A stretch of 64,000 nucleotides of DNA from Acanthosoma haemorrhoidale (GCA_930367205.1 OV884014.1:73883104-73947103); one strand, 5' to 3'; counted from the first letter of the stretch, positions 48,139 to 60,226 are shown. Made by a program: numbers and translations. The notes: generated from the letters alone by a model not told the origin.

Positions 48139-48362
48139 AAGAACAAGACTCAACTTCCTCTTTCGCTTGCGAGGGAGGCATAAACCGTGTGGACTTGGGG
48201 GGGGGGGCCTGGGCTGTTTGTAAATGTTTGTAAATCTTGTATGAATGTGCGAGCGAATGATGAATTGTAAATATGGTATGAATGAAAACACTTATTTCAA
48301 TTATTTATTGCCTATTAAGTAAAGGCAGATTGTAATTTCATCATAATAAAGTAGTTAACATG
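48139..48362 (+). repeat. Short copy with LINE-like 3' tail (copy B)
   Basis: 224 bp flanked by perfect 9-bp duplications TACATTATA (48130-48138 and 48363-48371), so this is a genuine retrotransposed insertion. It matches copy A (39785-40055) along its length and the LINE 3' end only in its last ~100 bp. A G11 tract at 48197-48207 replaces a shorter G-rich stretch in copy A. Confidence 0.82.
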
Positions 48363-48371
48363 TACATTATA

Positions 48372-51300
48372 CAGATTGGCTTGGAAAAGATGACATTTTA
48401 TTTAACTTCGGGTCGTTGCCTGTTTTCGAACTGACAACTTCGAGCAGCCGAGGAAGACCCTCAAAGCATTTTGCGGAGTTCAGCGACAAGGAAACTGCAG
48501 GCTCTTTTAACGTTGCTAGTTAAGCTGCAGGACCCAAGTTATACTCCTCCAGTAAAAGGTCAGGCGTATCCCTGATAAAGTTTGTTACAAAAAGTGGATT
48601 TAAACATTATTTATCAACACCGAGGTCTTACACTAAAGAATTTATTTTTTTATAACATCACCAATAATGTAATATTTTTAGGCGTATTATCAGATTTTAC
48701 TATTAAAAACGCATTATACTACTATAATTCCAATTTGATTATTATTCTTTTTTCTCTTGTCGTCTCCCAGCACAGTTTGGTGTCGTTCAGAGTTCGTTTC
48801 AAATACATTTTCAGAACAAACCATATTAATTCATATAATGTTCACGAGTATTTTAGGAGAAACATATGCTGAAACTCCTGATTTTTTTTCCAATTTTTTA
48901 AATCTAGCACCGCAGGATTTAATTTGCGACCCCACAAATGGAGTGTATTCGTGATCCGCAAGATATCCCACTTGTCCACCTTAAATGGTCATCCAACCCA
49001 CTGTGTGAAGTCGGTATCTTTCACTTCCCACACCACGGTTAGTTCAGTATGTACTGCTTATATGTTCGGAGTTCTCGTTTAGTTTCACCAAGAAATCTAA
49101 GAATGTAGGGTGCCTTTGAAGCTTTATTAAATTCTCTACGAGAATACTACTTAGCAGCTCCGGCCAAAAATAGTTAATTATAATTAATGATTATTATATT
49201 TTTTGCGTTTTCCAGTACGGGTTTTACCCTCCAATCGTATAATTTATTGTTTAAATGCCTAGCATACGTATACTGTGATGATGCACATGCATAAAAGTAC
49301 ATATAGAATATTGATTGCCGAGCCAGAAAGGAGAGGTTTTACTTCCTAGGGCCTGTACTTTCGTATTTTCTACAATAGTAATCGTAGAAACAATTGAGGA
49401 AATTTGTTTGGCTTTTTTTGGCCAACTTTCAGTTATACGAAGTATGGGAAAACAATTTAAGCATTAAACATGGTTATGTTTCACTAATTTTTATGTTATC
49501 TCAAGTTCTAGTTCGAAAGAAATCTAAAAACTAAAGTTCTAACTAAATCTGTTTTAAAACAAATACAGTTTGGCGACCCAACAACGGAAATTGGACTTTT
49601 AATACGTTTTAGTCCATTTCAATAGGAGTTTTTATTGATATTTAGTTACAACATTGTGTAACCGATTGAAAAACAAATAATTCATGCAGTTTTTAATAAA
49701 CTCTCACCCAGTCCTGTTAAAAATATATATAAATTGTTTCTCGATAACTACCTTCTTAATTTCGTTTAGAAACATATTTAAAAATAAAATTTACAATTTA
49801 CGTAGACAAATTTTAGTCAGTGAAAATTAAAAAACAAATCTTTTAAATAACAAAAAAATCTATCCCTGTATAAATCAGCAATGTTTTATTTTACGATAAA
49901 TATTAGGGTATATAATAAGTAAAAAATAAATTTAACTAATAACTAAACAAAATACAGTACATCATTTAAATGATCAAAAAAACTATGACATGAAAAACGA
50001 CAGACAAATGTTCACGACATTTTACGACAACTTGATAACGTCGTTTTCTCTTAAAGTTTTTTTTTTGTTATTTAATATTTGTAATACTTCAGAGGGATAG
50101 TTAAATCTATATAACCTACTTCCTCGACCTCCAAGGCTTAAGTCTATGGGGAGAAACTTGGAACAGCCCTTGTATATAAATTTAATGTCAGCCTCGCTAA
50201 GCTACCACGGCACGGCAGACCTAGGTCATGCTATCCGCCCATAAGCACCTGATAAATAATTACATCAACATCCATTATTTAATTAGTTTAATCTAGTCTG
50301 TCGAATGTTTCCCCACTAACGTGAAGCATATTAGGTAAAATCCTTTTAAGGTTTATTCATTTCAATGATGATTGCAAAGAAAAAGAAGGATAGGTATTAC
50401 TGTATAAATTTCTGATTTTAAAAACAATATGAGTTGAGCTTCAACACCTACATATTCTACGAGATCCCTAATCACAATAGTAAAGCAGTTTACCAATAAA
50501 AATATAAATTATTTTTCAAATACTGACTTGATCAAACCTTAATACAAATTTAAAAAAATAAACATTGTCTAGCCTGATTTGATCTAATACATTTTTTTTT
50601 TTTATATAAGACGGGATAATACACAACATAAAATAATCATCAAGGCTTCATCACTGATTCCTGACCTGTTAAAGCGAGGCTACAAAACAAATAATCTACG
50701 AAATATTTATTACAAAAACTGCGAAACATTACTAATGAAGCTGTTGACCAAAAAAACGATGTTCAGTTCTTGTGCATAGCCAAAATTACGTAGAGGAAAA
50801 AATTATATTTAGAATGGAAAGCACTGAAATTAATTTACATAACTTGTGAATGCCATCAAGAAAGAAAACAAGCTATTGACACCTACATCTGACACAGGGT
50901 CTACATCTGACTGAGGAGCATGAGAAAGCACTAATCTTAACATCTCATTTCATTCTGACTCTTACATGTCAATCGTGTGATAGCACCCCTCCCCCCATCA
51001 AATTCAAAAATTTTGTTCACATGTCCATATTACATAAAGAAACGAAGGGACAACAATATACACTTATCACGATACAGTTCCTGAAATATATCAAGATCAA
51101 TAGTGATTTACTGATCCAACAGTCTTCACCAATAATTTCTGCAGTACACGTGTTACATGAAACTTCTTATTGAAAAACTAGATAGGGAATATTGTAATAG
51201 GTTCGTTACTTAAATTGTTTATACAAAATATAATAATACTTCGAGCTTAAATGGGAAATGAGGGTGGAAACAAAAACGTTTTTTTTTTAATGATTTTCAA

Positions 51301-54300
51301 AGGAATTGAAACAAGGTTTAACTTTAACACCACGTTAAAAAATATCAGTTCAGTACTTTCTTTAATATTTCCGCAAGTTATAGTTGTACATGAATACAAA
51401 TAATTATCACTTTAACAACCTATCTAATTGTAAATGTAATCTACCGTCAAGTCTCATTTAACAAGTTCCCCTTCAGTCAAGTTAATTGGAACCGGCTTAC
51501 ATTAGCAACTAAATGAGTCATTAAATTATAAACTAATACAGGCGACGAATAATAATTTACAAATATACATGCGACATTCTTCTACTCACAGCGGGTTAGA
51601 AATCTCTTGAGAGCACACCTTTCTGAGTGGGAGGGAGTGATTTTATCCCGGAGTAGATTCGATAATGTTCCTTGGAATTCGGCGGAATACAGATGTCACT
51701 TTGAGTGGATAGGAATGGAAAATATCTCTGGAGAATAGTATTCAAAAACAGAGGTTCAAAGCTTTGTGGCTGCTTCTGTCAAGTCCATTTTGAGCTGCTT
51801 GAGTTCGTTCCCTGCTGTCTGTTGGAATTATATTTTCTGTTAGAGTTCACCCGGCTCCTTTACCAACGGGTTATTTGACCACCACTGACCTTGCGGTTGA
51901 AGCGTGCCAATAACCATTTAGAATACACACACCATCTAATACACAGTTTCTAGAGTACCGATTTATTTATATTTAACTGATTTTCAGTAATCCAAATATC
52001 TGAACTAATAAAATGAATTACTTTTGAAAGCATAAGGAGTAGTTTATTATTCTTTGAAAATATTGGTTAAATTAAAAACGTAGACGGATATCCTACTTTC
52101 ATTGAAATTTAATATTTTCCATCAGAGGGGGGGGATAACAAAAACAAATTAAACGATAAAAACTATAAATAATTCTAAAATATTAAAAATTGATAAGCTT
52201 CCCTTAACTTCACAGGACATTTAGGATAGTGGCGAAATTTTTATCATTGTCTGTTGTTTTCAAAGAATCTCCATACAATCTTTTTCTGTTATTTGTCGAT
52301 CCATAATCACAATTAGCTTGTTCAAACCTATTTTTTTTCAATATCATAAACCCAAGTCGTAATTTATATGGCATGAATGTAGATAGATTTTTGTTCAATT
52401 TTGATTATTTATCACTGATTGATTTCTTAGGTGAAAATTGGTTTTTAATTGGTTAAATTGGTATTGGTTAATTTCACCTGAATCGAATCGAAATAGTTAA
52501 TTATTATAAACAGTTTTTAGCAGGTATTTGCAGGAAATTTATTTTGTCTGATCTAATTTACATTAAATACACAACGAGTTGGTAAACAATTGTAGGGGTG
52601 GTTTGAGGGTAATTTTGAGAAAATCTCTTATTTATATACAATTTAGAATTTAAAAAAATTTATTACAATATTAAGTAGTCGTAAATCAAATTCTTAAAAA
52701 TGTGTAACTATGTTAGGGAGTCATTTTCCCCTTTGTTGATTTAACACGAGAGCCTTGTAGCTGATTACATTATCCTATAAAAATATTCCAATAAAAAAAA
52801 TGTTTTTTTCATTCATTTCTAATAAACTAACAAAATAAACTTAAAATCCTGGTCATCGTGGCAAAAAGCTATCTAATGATACTCTTAAGTTAATTTAAAA
52901 AAAAAATAATCTGTATTTCTCGATTTGTGCTCACTCTCGAAGCACTGTGTTTCCCCAAGACCATTCCTGACTATTCGCCATTTTCTATTTCCTTTATTAT
53001 ATACTTATAATATAATTCATTTTATGATTGATGTAACACGACCTTACTCGATAATATTAAATGAAAAATTGTTACGATTATGTGGGAAACAAATTTAATG
53101 GTTAATAATCCACCAAACTTTCTTATAATTGAATCATTTCGCTTAAACTGTTCGTAGTTTGTGCTAGTGGACATTGGAGAAACTATCATTATATCTAACT
53201 GCCTGAACCGGATGGTGGGTGGGTGCTGGGGGGAGGGGGGTAATCCTACAATCACCGCAATGGATAAGAAACCGAGTGGAATGCAACCAAATCTATCGAA
53301 GCGTTAGGTAGCATTGGAAATCGGTAGGCATCAAAGCATAGTAGTAAATGTTAGCAATGTGGCATTTAGCATAATTCCTGCCATGATATCAAAGACTATT
53401 TTTGTTGTACAGACATTTTATAGCATGAAACGAAATAAACAACGATATGGTAAACAATTTAGTGATATGGCCACGGGTTTGAATTAATTAAATTATTTTT
53501 ATGTATTGTAAAAAATAATAAATTGTTAGAATATATATTTAACAAATATTTTATAAGAGATCGATGTGAGTTTTGGGTTATAAATTTTATAATGAAAAAA
53601 AGATGTTGTCCCTACCCAACCTTTTGATTATCACAGAGCAAAGGTCCTGCAACATCCTCAGGTACTGCACCAAGTTGCACCTAACTGTTTTAACAAATGA
53701 TAAACATCCCTGGTGGATAACAAGATTTACTTCAATTAAATATAACACCATAAAATAGCAATAAATAAAAGTTGAAATATTAAAATGACTTAGGAATAGT
53801 TTATTTTTCAAAATTTCAGGTTTAAGTTGTCTCAAATAGTGTCATCATTCATTTATTTCAATTTATTAAAGTTTATTTGTACGCCCTATACGATATTTAT
53901 TACAATGATATTTAATTTAATTTCACCAAAAAATCACTTCACTTTCAAATTTCTATTGTTCTTATTATACTTTCTCCGTCCTGATTTTCAGCTATACATA
54001 CATATAATTTAAAAAATACGTAATTAATGAATGCTATAAAAAACCTAGTGCAATATCACACAATTAGAAGTTTCGGCGATCTTACTAATTACTCCCTCTA
54101 GTTTGATTTCCTAAGTCTTTTTGAATTATTATTTATTACCATAGAAATTTAAAAGCATTATCGCTAATACGCCTCAATAATTGTGACTGTACATGAAAAT
54201 TTGTAAACTCTCTCACAGATTCATATAGAAATAAATTTGTTTTAAATAGTCATTAATCATATCAAATTATGCAACATAGTATACATATCCTTAAAAAGCA

Positions 54301-54340
54301 CGTTGATACCGTTAACGTTATATACCTAGGACTTACTATT
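48372..54340. other. No gene found
   Basis: AT-rich non-coding DNA. GC-richer patches at 48400-48570 and 51590-51900 have no recognisable product. G-rich runs at about 52125-52134 and 53215-53241. Confidence 0.5.
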
Positions 54341-54351
54341 TTTTATTTAAT

Positions 54352-54530
54352 TTTTTTATATATAACAATCTTTATTGTGCAATAATTACAATCTGCCTTT
54401 TATAAGGCAATAATAATACAGATAAATGATCTCATTCATACCATATTTACAGCATCATTCACTCGCTCATTCATACAATAGGACATGATTGGAGAAACTG
54501 GCCATTGCCAGGACTCCCACTGTCACGCGT
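54352..54530 (-). other. 3' UTR and tail of LINE copy 2
   Basis: 179 bp after the inferred ORF2 end. It contains GTATGAATGAGCGAGTGAATG-type sequence, AAGGCAGATTGTAATTATTG and CAATAAAG before the short A tail. Its last ~100 bp recur in the copies at 39785 and 48139, so this is the part the reverse transcriptase probably recognises. Confidence 0.75.
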
Positions 54531-57220
54531 TTATAGTAGGTCACGAGGCCACTGCCGTTTCAGTCTCCGAGGAGGATTATAGGGATGAGTGGCGCAGTGC
54601 AATCACTGTGCTACAGGATTAGGGTGGTTGGAAAGGCTGCTGTGGAATTTCATAAACTTGGAAGGGATGAGTTCTAGAATGTAGGGTATATTAAGATCGT
54701 TATGAAGGGTTTTGTTGCTGACATAATAAGGGGCATTTACTATTGTTCTTAGGACTTTGGATTGAAAGGATTGGATACGCTTGATGTTCGACTTTTTTGC
54801 TGTCCCCCAAGGCTCTATCCCGTATGTCCAGATTGGTTTAAGTATAACTTTGTAGATTAGTAGTTTATTTTCTATTGAGAGATGGGATGTCCTTTGAAGT
54901 AGTCTGTACAGTTGTCCAAAGCGTCTGTTTAGTTCTTGTCTTTTTAGTCTCGTATGTGGGTTCCAGGTCAGTCGTTTGTCAATATGGAAGCCTAAGTACC
55001 GTACTGTCTCGGATACAGGGAGAGGAATAGAATTAAAATAAACTAGTGGACAAGTCTTGCGACAAAGGGTGAAGGTAATGTGGGAGCATTTTGCTTCATT
55101 AACTTTGATCCGCCATTGATTGCACCAATACTCGATCTCTTCAAGGTGTTTTTGAAGGTTATGGGATGCTATGTCGGGGTCTGCGTGGGATGACAAGACT
55201 GCAGTGTCATCTGCAAATGTGGCCAAGAAGGTATTGGGAGTAGAGGGGACATCAGCGGTGTATAGGTTATAGAGGATGGGGCCCAGGACACTGCCCTGTG
55301 GAACTCCTGCACTTATGGGATAGTAGTTAGAGTATTCTAAACCACAGCGGACTTGGAAGAAGCGGTTTGAAAGGTAGGACTGTAGGATTAGGAAAAGGGT
55401 CTGTGGTAAATATCTTTGGAGCTTGTAGAGCAAACCTGCGTGCCAAACCCTGTCAAAAGCTTGAGCTATATCGAGAAAGGCAGCAGTGCAATACTGTTTG
55501 GTTTCAAGGGCTGAGGAGATGTGATCAACAACGCGAAGACCTTGTTGAGCAGTGGAATGCCGTTGGCGGAAACCAAACTGGTGTGTGGGAAAAAGGTTTT
55601 TGGATTCAACAATTGGAAGTAGACGTTTTAGTAGGAGTTTCTCAAATATTTTTGAGAGGATAGGGAGTAGGCTAATTGGACGGTAAGATGAGGCGTCATT
55701 GGGTGGTTTACCAGGTTTGGCGAATAGGACAATAATGGAATGTTTCCAGAGGAGTGGAAAGTGCGTCGTTCGGATAATGCAATTATATATATAGGTTAGG
55801 AAGATTATGGCTTTAGGAGGAAGTTGTTTGAGAATTTGAGGAGTAAGGAGATCATATCCAGGGGATTTTCGGTAAGGTAAGTTTTTCAGAAGGTATTTGA
55901 CCTCAGAGGGATTAACGGCTTTTGGTGGAAGAGAGAGAGGAATAGGTGAAGTGAGGAAATCTTCCACAGTTGTGCTGTAAGTATGGCTTTGATGAGAAAG
56001 GTGAGGTGTGAAAGTATGGGTAAGATGCAGAGCAAATTCCTCCGACTTATCCCCATCCGAAGCCGCCCAGGACCCATCGTCACGACGGAGCGGATGTGAA
56101 ACAGGTTGATACTCTAGGATTTTTTTGGTTACATTCCACAAGGAGTTATCCCTGGTAGACAGAGTGGAGAGGTAGGAATTGAAAGAATCGGAACGGAAGG
56201 ATGCCAATCGCCGCTTTACCAATCGGCAGTACTGATTGTACGAGCGGCGATCGGCAGGATGCCGGGATCTTTGCCACACTGTTCTGGAGCGGCGTTTGGA
56301 TAGGATTAGATCTTTGAGATGCTGAGGTAAACGTTTATGATTATGGATTCTTGGGTGACGATGGGGTGACTATGCCTCCCAAGCCGACCTCTGGACCAGG
56401 GTAGTGAAAGAATGCACTGCATCGTCTAGGTCTTGGGATGTTTTCAGGGATAATTTGAGGTTTACGGACTCTGTAAGAAGCTGACGGAAGTGGTCCCAGT
56501 CAACTGGGCCCCTAATAAATGAAGGAGGAGGCAGTTTGTGAATTGGTCTTAGGGAAATGGTTAATAATAAAGGACTATGGTCAGAGGAGAGATCATCAAG
56601 GCGCGTGAGTGAATAGTTTAGTGTTCCTAAACTATTGTAAAAAAGAAGTCAAGGATATCAGGATTTCGGTTGGGATCAGATGGCCAATAGGTGGCTGTGT
56701 CAGGAGTGATAGTGGAGCAATGTTTCCGTGTGAGTGCAGACAGCAAAGCACGTCCTCGTGTATTTGTGGATCTTGACCCCCAGTGTTGGTGCTTCGCATT
56801 AAAGTTCCCACCCACAAGGAAACGATGTCCGATGGAGTCTAGAAAGGAGATGAATTGGGAGTCAGAAATGGATTTATTAGGAGGGCAGTACACTGATGCT
56901 AGTGTAAGGGGAAAAGTGAAGGTGGTGATTGACACTGCAGTGGATTGAAGGAAATCATGTGCTACCAGAGGAACTATGTGGTGGGATATAGAGTTATGGA
57001 CAATGACAGCGGTACCTGCATGAGATGTTCCATCTGGGTGATCAGTTCGATAAGTCTGGTACTGTCGAACGGTAAATGGTCGTTTACTCGTAAGTCTTGT
57101 TTCAGTAATAAGAGCTACGTCGATGTTTTTGTCGTGGAGTAGTGCTGTCAGTTCGTTAGTGTGGGTGCGAACACCATTCGCATTCCAAAGGAGAATGGAT
57201 AAGGAGTCGGAAGGATCCAC
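54531..57220 (-). pseudogene. LINE ORF2 (endonuclease-reverse transcriptase), copy 2, broken
   Basis: Begins with GTG right after the ORF1 TAA in the same frame. Endonuclease segment 56627-57220; reverse transcriptase segment 54603-56279, with GVPQGSVLGP and FADD (55206-55217). It is broken by a 6-A run at 56639-56644 (copy 1 has 7, giving a frameshift and TAG), a TAG at 56370-56372 where copy 1 has a Ser codon, and a TGA at 54603-54605. Beyond that TGA the frame continues to PRRLKRQWPRDLL and a TAA at 54531-54533, a plausible natural end. Total 2690 bp plus the lost base is exactly 897 codons. The endonuclease GGDFNAKH has become GGNFNAKH (56804-56806), losing the catalytic Asp. The only ATG in the true frame is at 54651-54653, about codon 857. 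Confidence 0.93.
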
Positions 57221-58540
57221 TTATGGATTATGTTTAACGGGGATAAGGTAGGAGACAAGATTTGTGAGAAGTGATATGAGAGGGTTAATTAGGGTTCTGA
57301 ACTCTGTAAGGAATGAGGTTAATAGGCTGGTGAGATCCGAAGAACTTGAAGGTGGAGGAATATGTGAGATGTGTGGTTGAGGATAGGGTTGAGTTTGAGG
57401 GTTAACGGGATGAATGGAATGCTGGGAAAGGTGATCTTGCGGACAGGGAGTGGGCGGTGCCTGTGACTCCTCTCTGTTGCGAACGGCATCAGCGAAAGAG
57501 ACAGAAGGCCTCAAATTTCTGGCTGGGCCGCTTCTTGTTACTGGCTGTTCCTCTTCTGGCTGACGACGTTGTTCTGTCCTGGACTTCAGTGTTCTGTAGG
57601 CCTCGCAGCCCTTGTAGTTGGCCGGATGTCCTTGGTGGCAAAGCACGCATACCGCAGGCGATTTTAGGGGCTTTTTGCACAATTCAGATTTGTGCTGCCC
57701 ACTGCACTTAACACACCTGGGAGGGTGGTGGCAGTAAGATTTTGTATGCCCATATGCCTGACAGTTATGGCACTGGACGATATCGCGTTTGGGATACGGT
57801 TTTTCAACCTGTACCCTTGTGTAGTACAGGTTTGTTAGGTCGTATATCTTCTCGATTCCAGGTGTCCTCTCGAGTTCGACAAAGAACAGTGGTAATGCTG
57901 TTTTTATTTTTTCATCCTGTTGCTTATCCTCACGCAACACGTTTGTTATTTGACGAACTTTGTATCCGAGAGCTGAGAGTTCTTCTTCTATTTGGTCAGC
58001 TGGTGTGGTTGGGTGCAAATTTCTGATCACCACTCGGAGTGATCGTTCCTGCTTTAATTGGTAGGTGTGGAAGTCTGCCTTAGTTTCTCCTAAGTATTTA
58101 ACTATTGCTCGGTATGTTTCGGGAGTGTCCGGAGAAACTTTTGTGTCCCGGGACCGATTGAGGCACGTGTATTTGCCTGTACCTACAATTTTATTCAATT
58201 GGGTACACATTAGTTTAAAGTTATTAATATTTCGCACGAATATAGCTGGTGGCTTGGGCTGTGTGGGCGTTTTGTTGACGTCCATTTCATCAGTTTGAAG
58301 ATTTTTCAACGCCTCAAAGGTGTTGGGCGTGAAGAAAGGGGAAACTTCGACGGTGTCTTCTTTAGATGTGCTGGCCTGTGGAGGTATCTCTTCCATGGAA
58401 CTAACGGCAGAGGAGGTTATTTGTATGTTCCTGTTTGACCGTCTCGGTTTTCGCTTTACAGGCGATGTAGTCGGGGTTGGACCAAGTGACCTAGATCTTT
58501 TTTTTTTATTTTGTGACATCAGTTGTTGATAAAACCTCAT
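57221..58540 (-). CDS. LINE ORF1 gag-like protein (copy 2)
   Basis: 439 residues, collinear with ORF1 of copy 1, with the same basic N-terminus, pre-C2HC-like region (about 170-250) and three CCHC knuckles (257-312, all ligands kept). Start ATG at 58540; alternative Met at codon 8. Of about 47 replacements against copy 1, many are conservative and they concentrate in the first 250 residues and the linker after the knuckles. The frame is intact although ORF2 is dead, so the protein could still be made and act in trans. It ends in CCA TAA followed at once by the in-frame GTG of ORF2. Confidence 0.94.
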   Translation of the reverse strand: MRFYQQLMSQNKKKRSRSLGPTPTTSPVKRKPRRSNRNIQITSSAVSSMEEIPPQASTSKEDTVEVSPFFTPNTFEALKNLQTDEMDVNKTPTQPKPPAIFVRNINNFKLMCTQLNKIVGTGKYTCLNRSRDTKVSPDTPETYRAIVKYLGETKADFHTYQLKQERSLRVVIRNLHPTTPADQIEEELSALGYKVRQITNVLREDKQQDEKIKTALPLFFVELERTPGIEKIYDLTNLYYTRVQVEKPYPKRDIVQCHNCQAYGHTKSYCHHPPRCVKCSGQHKSELCKKPLKSPAVCVLCHQGHPANYKGCEAYRTLKSRTEQRRQPEEEQPVTRSGPARNLRPSVSFADAVRNREESQAPPTPCPQDHLSQHSIHPVNPQTQPYPQPHISHIPPPSSSSDLTSLLTSFLTEFRTLINPLISLLTNLVSYLIPVKHNP

Positions 58541-58934
58541 TTTATCATAACAACTGTTTTGCTAATAAATACGTAGCGCCGGTGAGATTCGATCTCACAA
58601 CTACAAGCGGCGAGACACCGGGTCTTGGCTCTGAGCCAACAGAGCGTTTGGCTCAGAGAGCCGAACACTTGATGTTATCTCCGATCCGTATATGGCTAAA
58701 GGTATAGCGTCCAAAATGGCCGACCTCTCTCTGTCCGATATCACTTGTTGCACTAAACACAAATGTAACAAGTGATTCACTCACTTCCTGTGGGCTCCCT
58801 CGTGAGCTGGTCACATGAATTGCCTGCTAGAACAATTCTATGTCTGACTCTGGCCTATAAGCGGTAGTAAACAGTATGTGAAGTACGAGCGAAGTAGAAA
58901 GCTGTTGTAAATGGTAGCGCATGCGCAAAAACTC
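58541..58934 (-). promoter_or_regulatory. 5' UTR of LINE copy 2
   Basis: 394-bp leader, collinear with 2803-3178 but clearly more diverged than the ORFs. It ends at the 11-bp target duplication, so this is the true 5' terminus (AGTTTTTGCGCATGCGC on the minus strand). An internal promoter is expected from the family but not proven. Confidence 0.72.
58572..58645 (-). other. tRNA-like module in LINE 5' UTR (copy 2)
   Basis: Minus strand. TTGGCTCAGAGCCAA is a perfect hairpin and A-box-like. GTGAG-ATCGAAT-CTCAC is a perfect 5-bp T-stem with the usual 7-nt loop. The order and spacing match copy 1. The T-stem is better paired here than in copy 1, where one pair is lost. Confidence 0.5.
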
Positions 58935-59078
58935 TTTTATTTAATTAATTGTATTTTTAGCATCATTGGGACACCTAATGGGACCTACGGGCAAAATCCT
59001 TTGTGTCCATGAAATAGCCACATGACTAGAACTTGCTAACACGATTTTAATGATTTTGTAATTGATAAATTATATATA

Positions 59079-60224
59079 CGAGGACTTACCCAAAAGAAAT
59101 CGAACTATTTTTGTCAAAGTCATTAATTTAATTTTTAAGCAAAAAGCTATAAAATCCTTCAAATTACTCTACATTGGAGTCAATATACAAACCTATCTTT
59201 TATTCCACTGCTCGAAACATTTTTTAAATTCCTCTTTTGAGATGCCAGTTATGTGCCTCCGTCAAGTTTTCTTTCATGTCTTTTTTCACTCAGGAAAATG
59301 AATAGAAGACAGATCTAGTGATAGTCATGCTGTTCAAATGGTCAAAAATTGGCTCACAGATAGGGCTGTGTGAGCGTGAGCGTTGTCGTGGTGGAAAACC
59401 CAGTCCCCAGTGGCCACAAATCAAGCCTTTTCCTCTGCAAACTATCGCGCAATATTTTCACAAATTCATGGTGAAAACTGCGATTAACTATCTGACCTGG
59501 GGGAACAAACTCTAGATGCAAAAATGGATGACTCCTCTTACATTAAAAAAAAAAACCAATGAGCACTGCGTTAATGTTTGGTCTCACCTGACGAGCTTTT
59601 TTGAAGCGAAGTTTTTGATTGTTTCTTAGTTTCAGAATCGTCTCCATATCACCATGATTCGTACCTATGATTATCTGGGAAAAACTTTTTAGGTAATTTC
59701 GATATTCTTCCTTCAATGCCTCAGCATGCTTCCAAGCGACCTTGTTTTTGCTGGGCTGTCAGCTGTCGAGGAACGAATTTTGCAGCCACCCAGTACTGAA
59801 GTCCAAGTCACTCCAGAATTTCCCACAATTTCTTCGATGGTCCATGGTCATTCTCCAGGGCGATTTCGCGATTATTTTTTTACCTTCTAGTTGGTTTGGA
59901 ACGTCGAAGGACATTCACAGCGAGGATGATCATTAATTGACGTTTCCCAACTTTTAAAACGGGAGTTTTCTCCCATAGCATCATCCTTGTAGGCTGATTT
60001 TTAGTATTTCAAGAGTTTTTGTGCCAGTTTTTCCAAGCAGGAAGCACAACTTCAAGCCCGCACGCGGTTTACAAAAATCAGCCATCACAAAAACGACAAC
60101 TGTCAAAAAAAAATTAATACAAGCAGAATGTATATTGGCAGGTGAAAAGTTACTTTACTCGGCGAAACCCGGTACCACAAAAACTCCACATACATCAGTT
60201 CGTTTTCTTTTGTGTACGCCATTG
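59079..60224 (-). mobile_element. Mariner-family element relic with both ends
   Basis: 1146 bp bounded by TA (59077-59078 and 60225-60226) and 28-bp inverted repeats. The left is CGAGGACTTACCCAAAAGAA and continues; the right, reversed, is CAATGGCGTACACAAAAGAA and continues, with about 6 mismatches over 28. It encloses a decayed minus-strand transposase. It lies 133 bp beyond the 5' duplication of LINE copy 2. Length is slightly short for a mariner, consistent with deletions. Confidence 0.82.
59110..60110 (-). pseudogene. Mariner transposase, heavily degraded
   Basis: Reading across several frames on the minus strand gives MADFCKPRAGLKLCFLLGKT, FVPRQLTAQQKQ, WVFHHDNAHAHTALSVSQFL and ISKEEFKKCFEQWNKR. 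The first is the N-terminal DNA-binding region. HHDNAxAHT contains the second catalytic Asp. The last is the C-terminal tail of a mariner transposase of the type found fused in SETMAR. Many stops and frameshifts separate these blocks, so the copy is old and inactive. Confidence 0.8.
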
Positions 60225-60226
60225 TA

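Larger units (their letters stand above)
54352..58934 (-). mobile_element. Jockey-type LINE, copy 2, full length
   Basis: A 4583-bp minus-strand element flanked by perfect 11-bp duplications TTTTATTTAAT (54341-54351 and 58935-58945), which define both ends. The order is 5' UTR (58541-58934), ORF1 (57221-58540), ORF2 (54531-57220, broken) and 3' UTR (54352-54530) with AATAAAG and a short A tail. ORF1 is intact. ORF2 has lost function by four separate changes. It has the same family and orientation as copy 1, 54 kb away. Confidence 0.96.

Noticed and set aside
55367..55663. Plus-strand frame of 98 codons
   Set aside because: Antisense to the LINE reverse transcriptase; explained by that gene.
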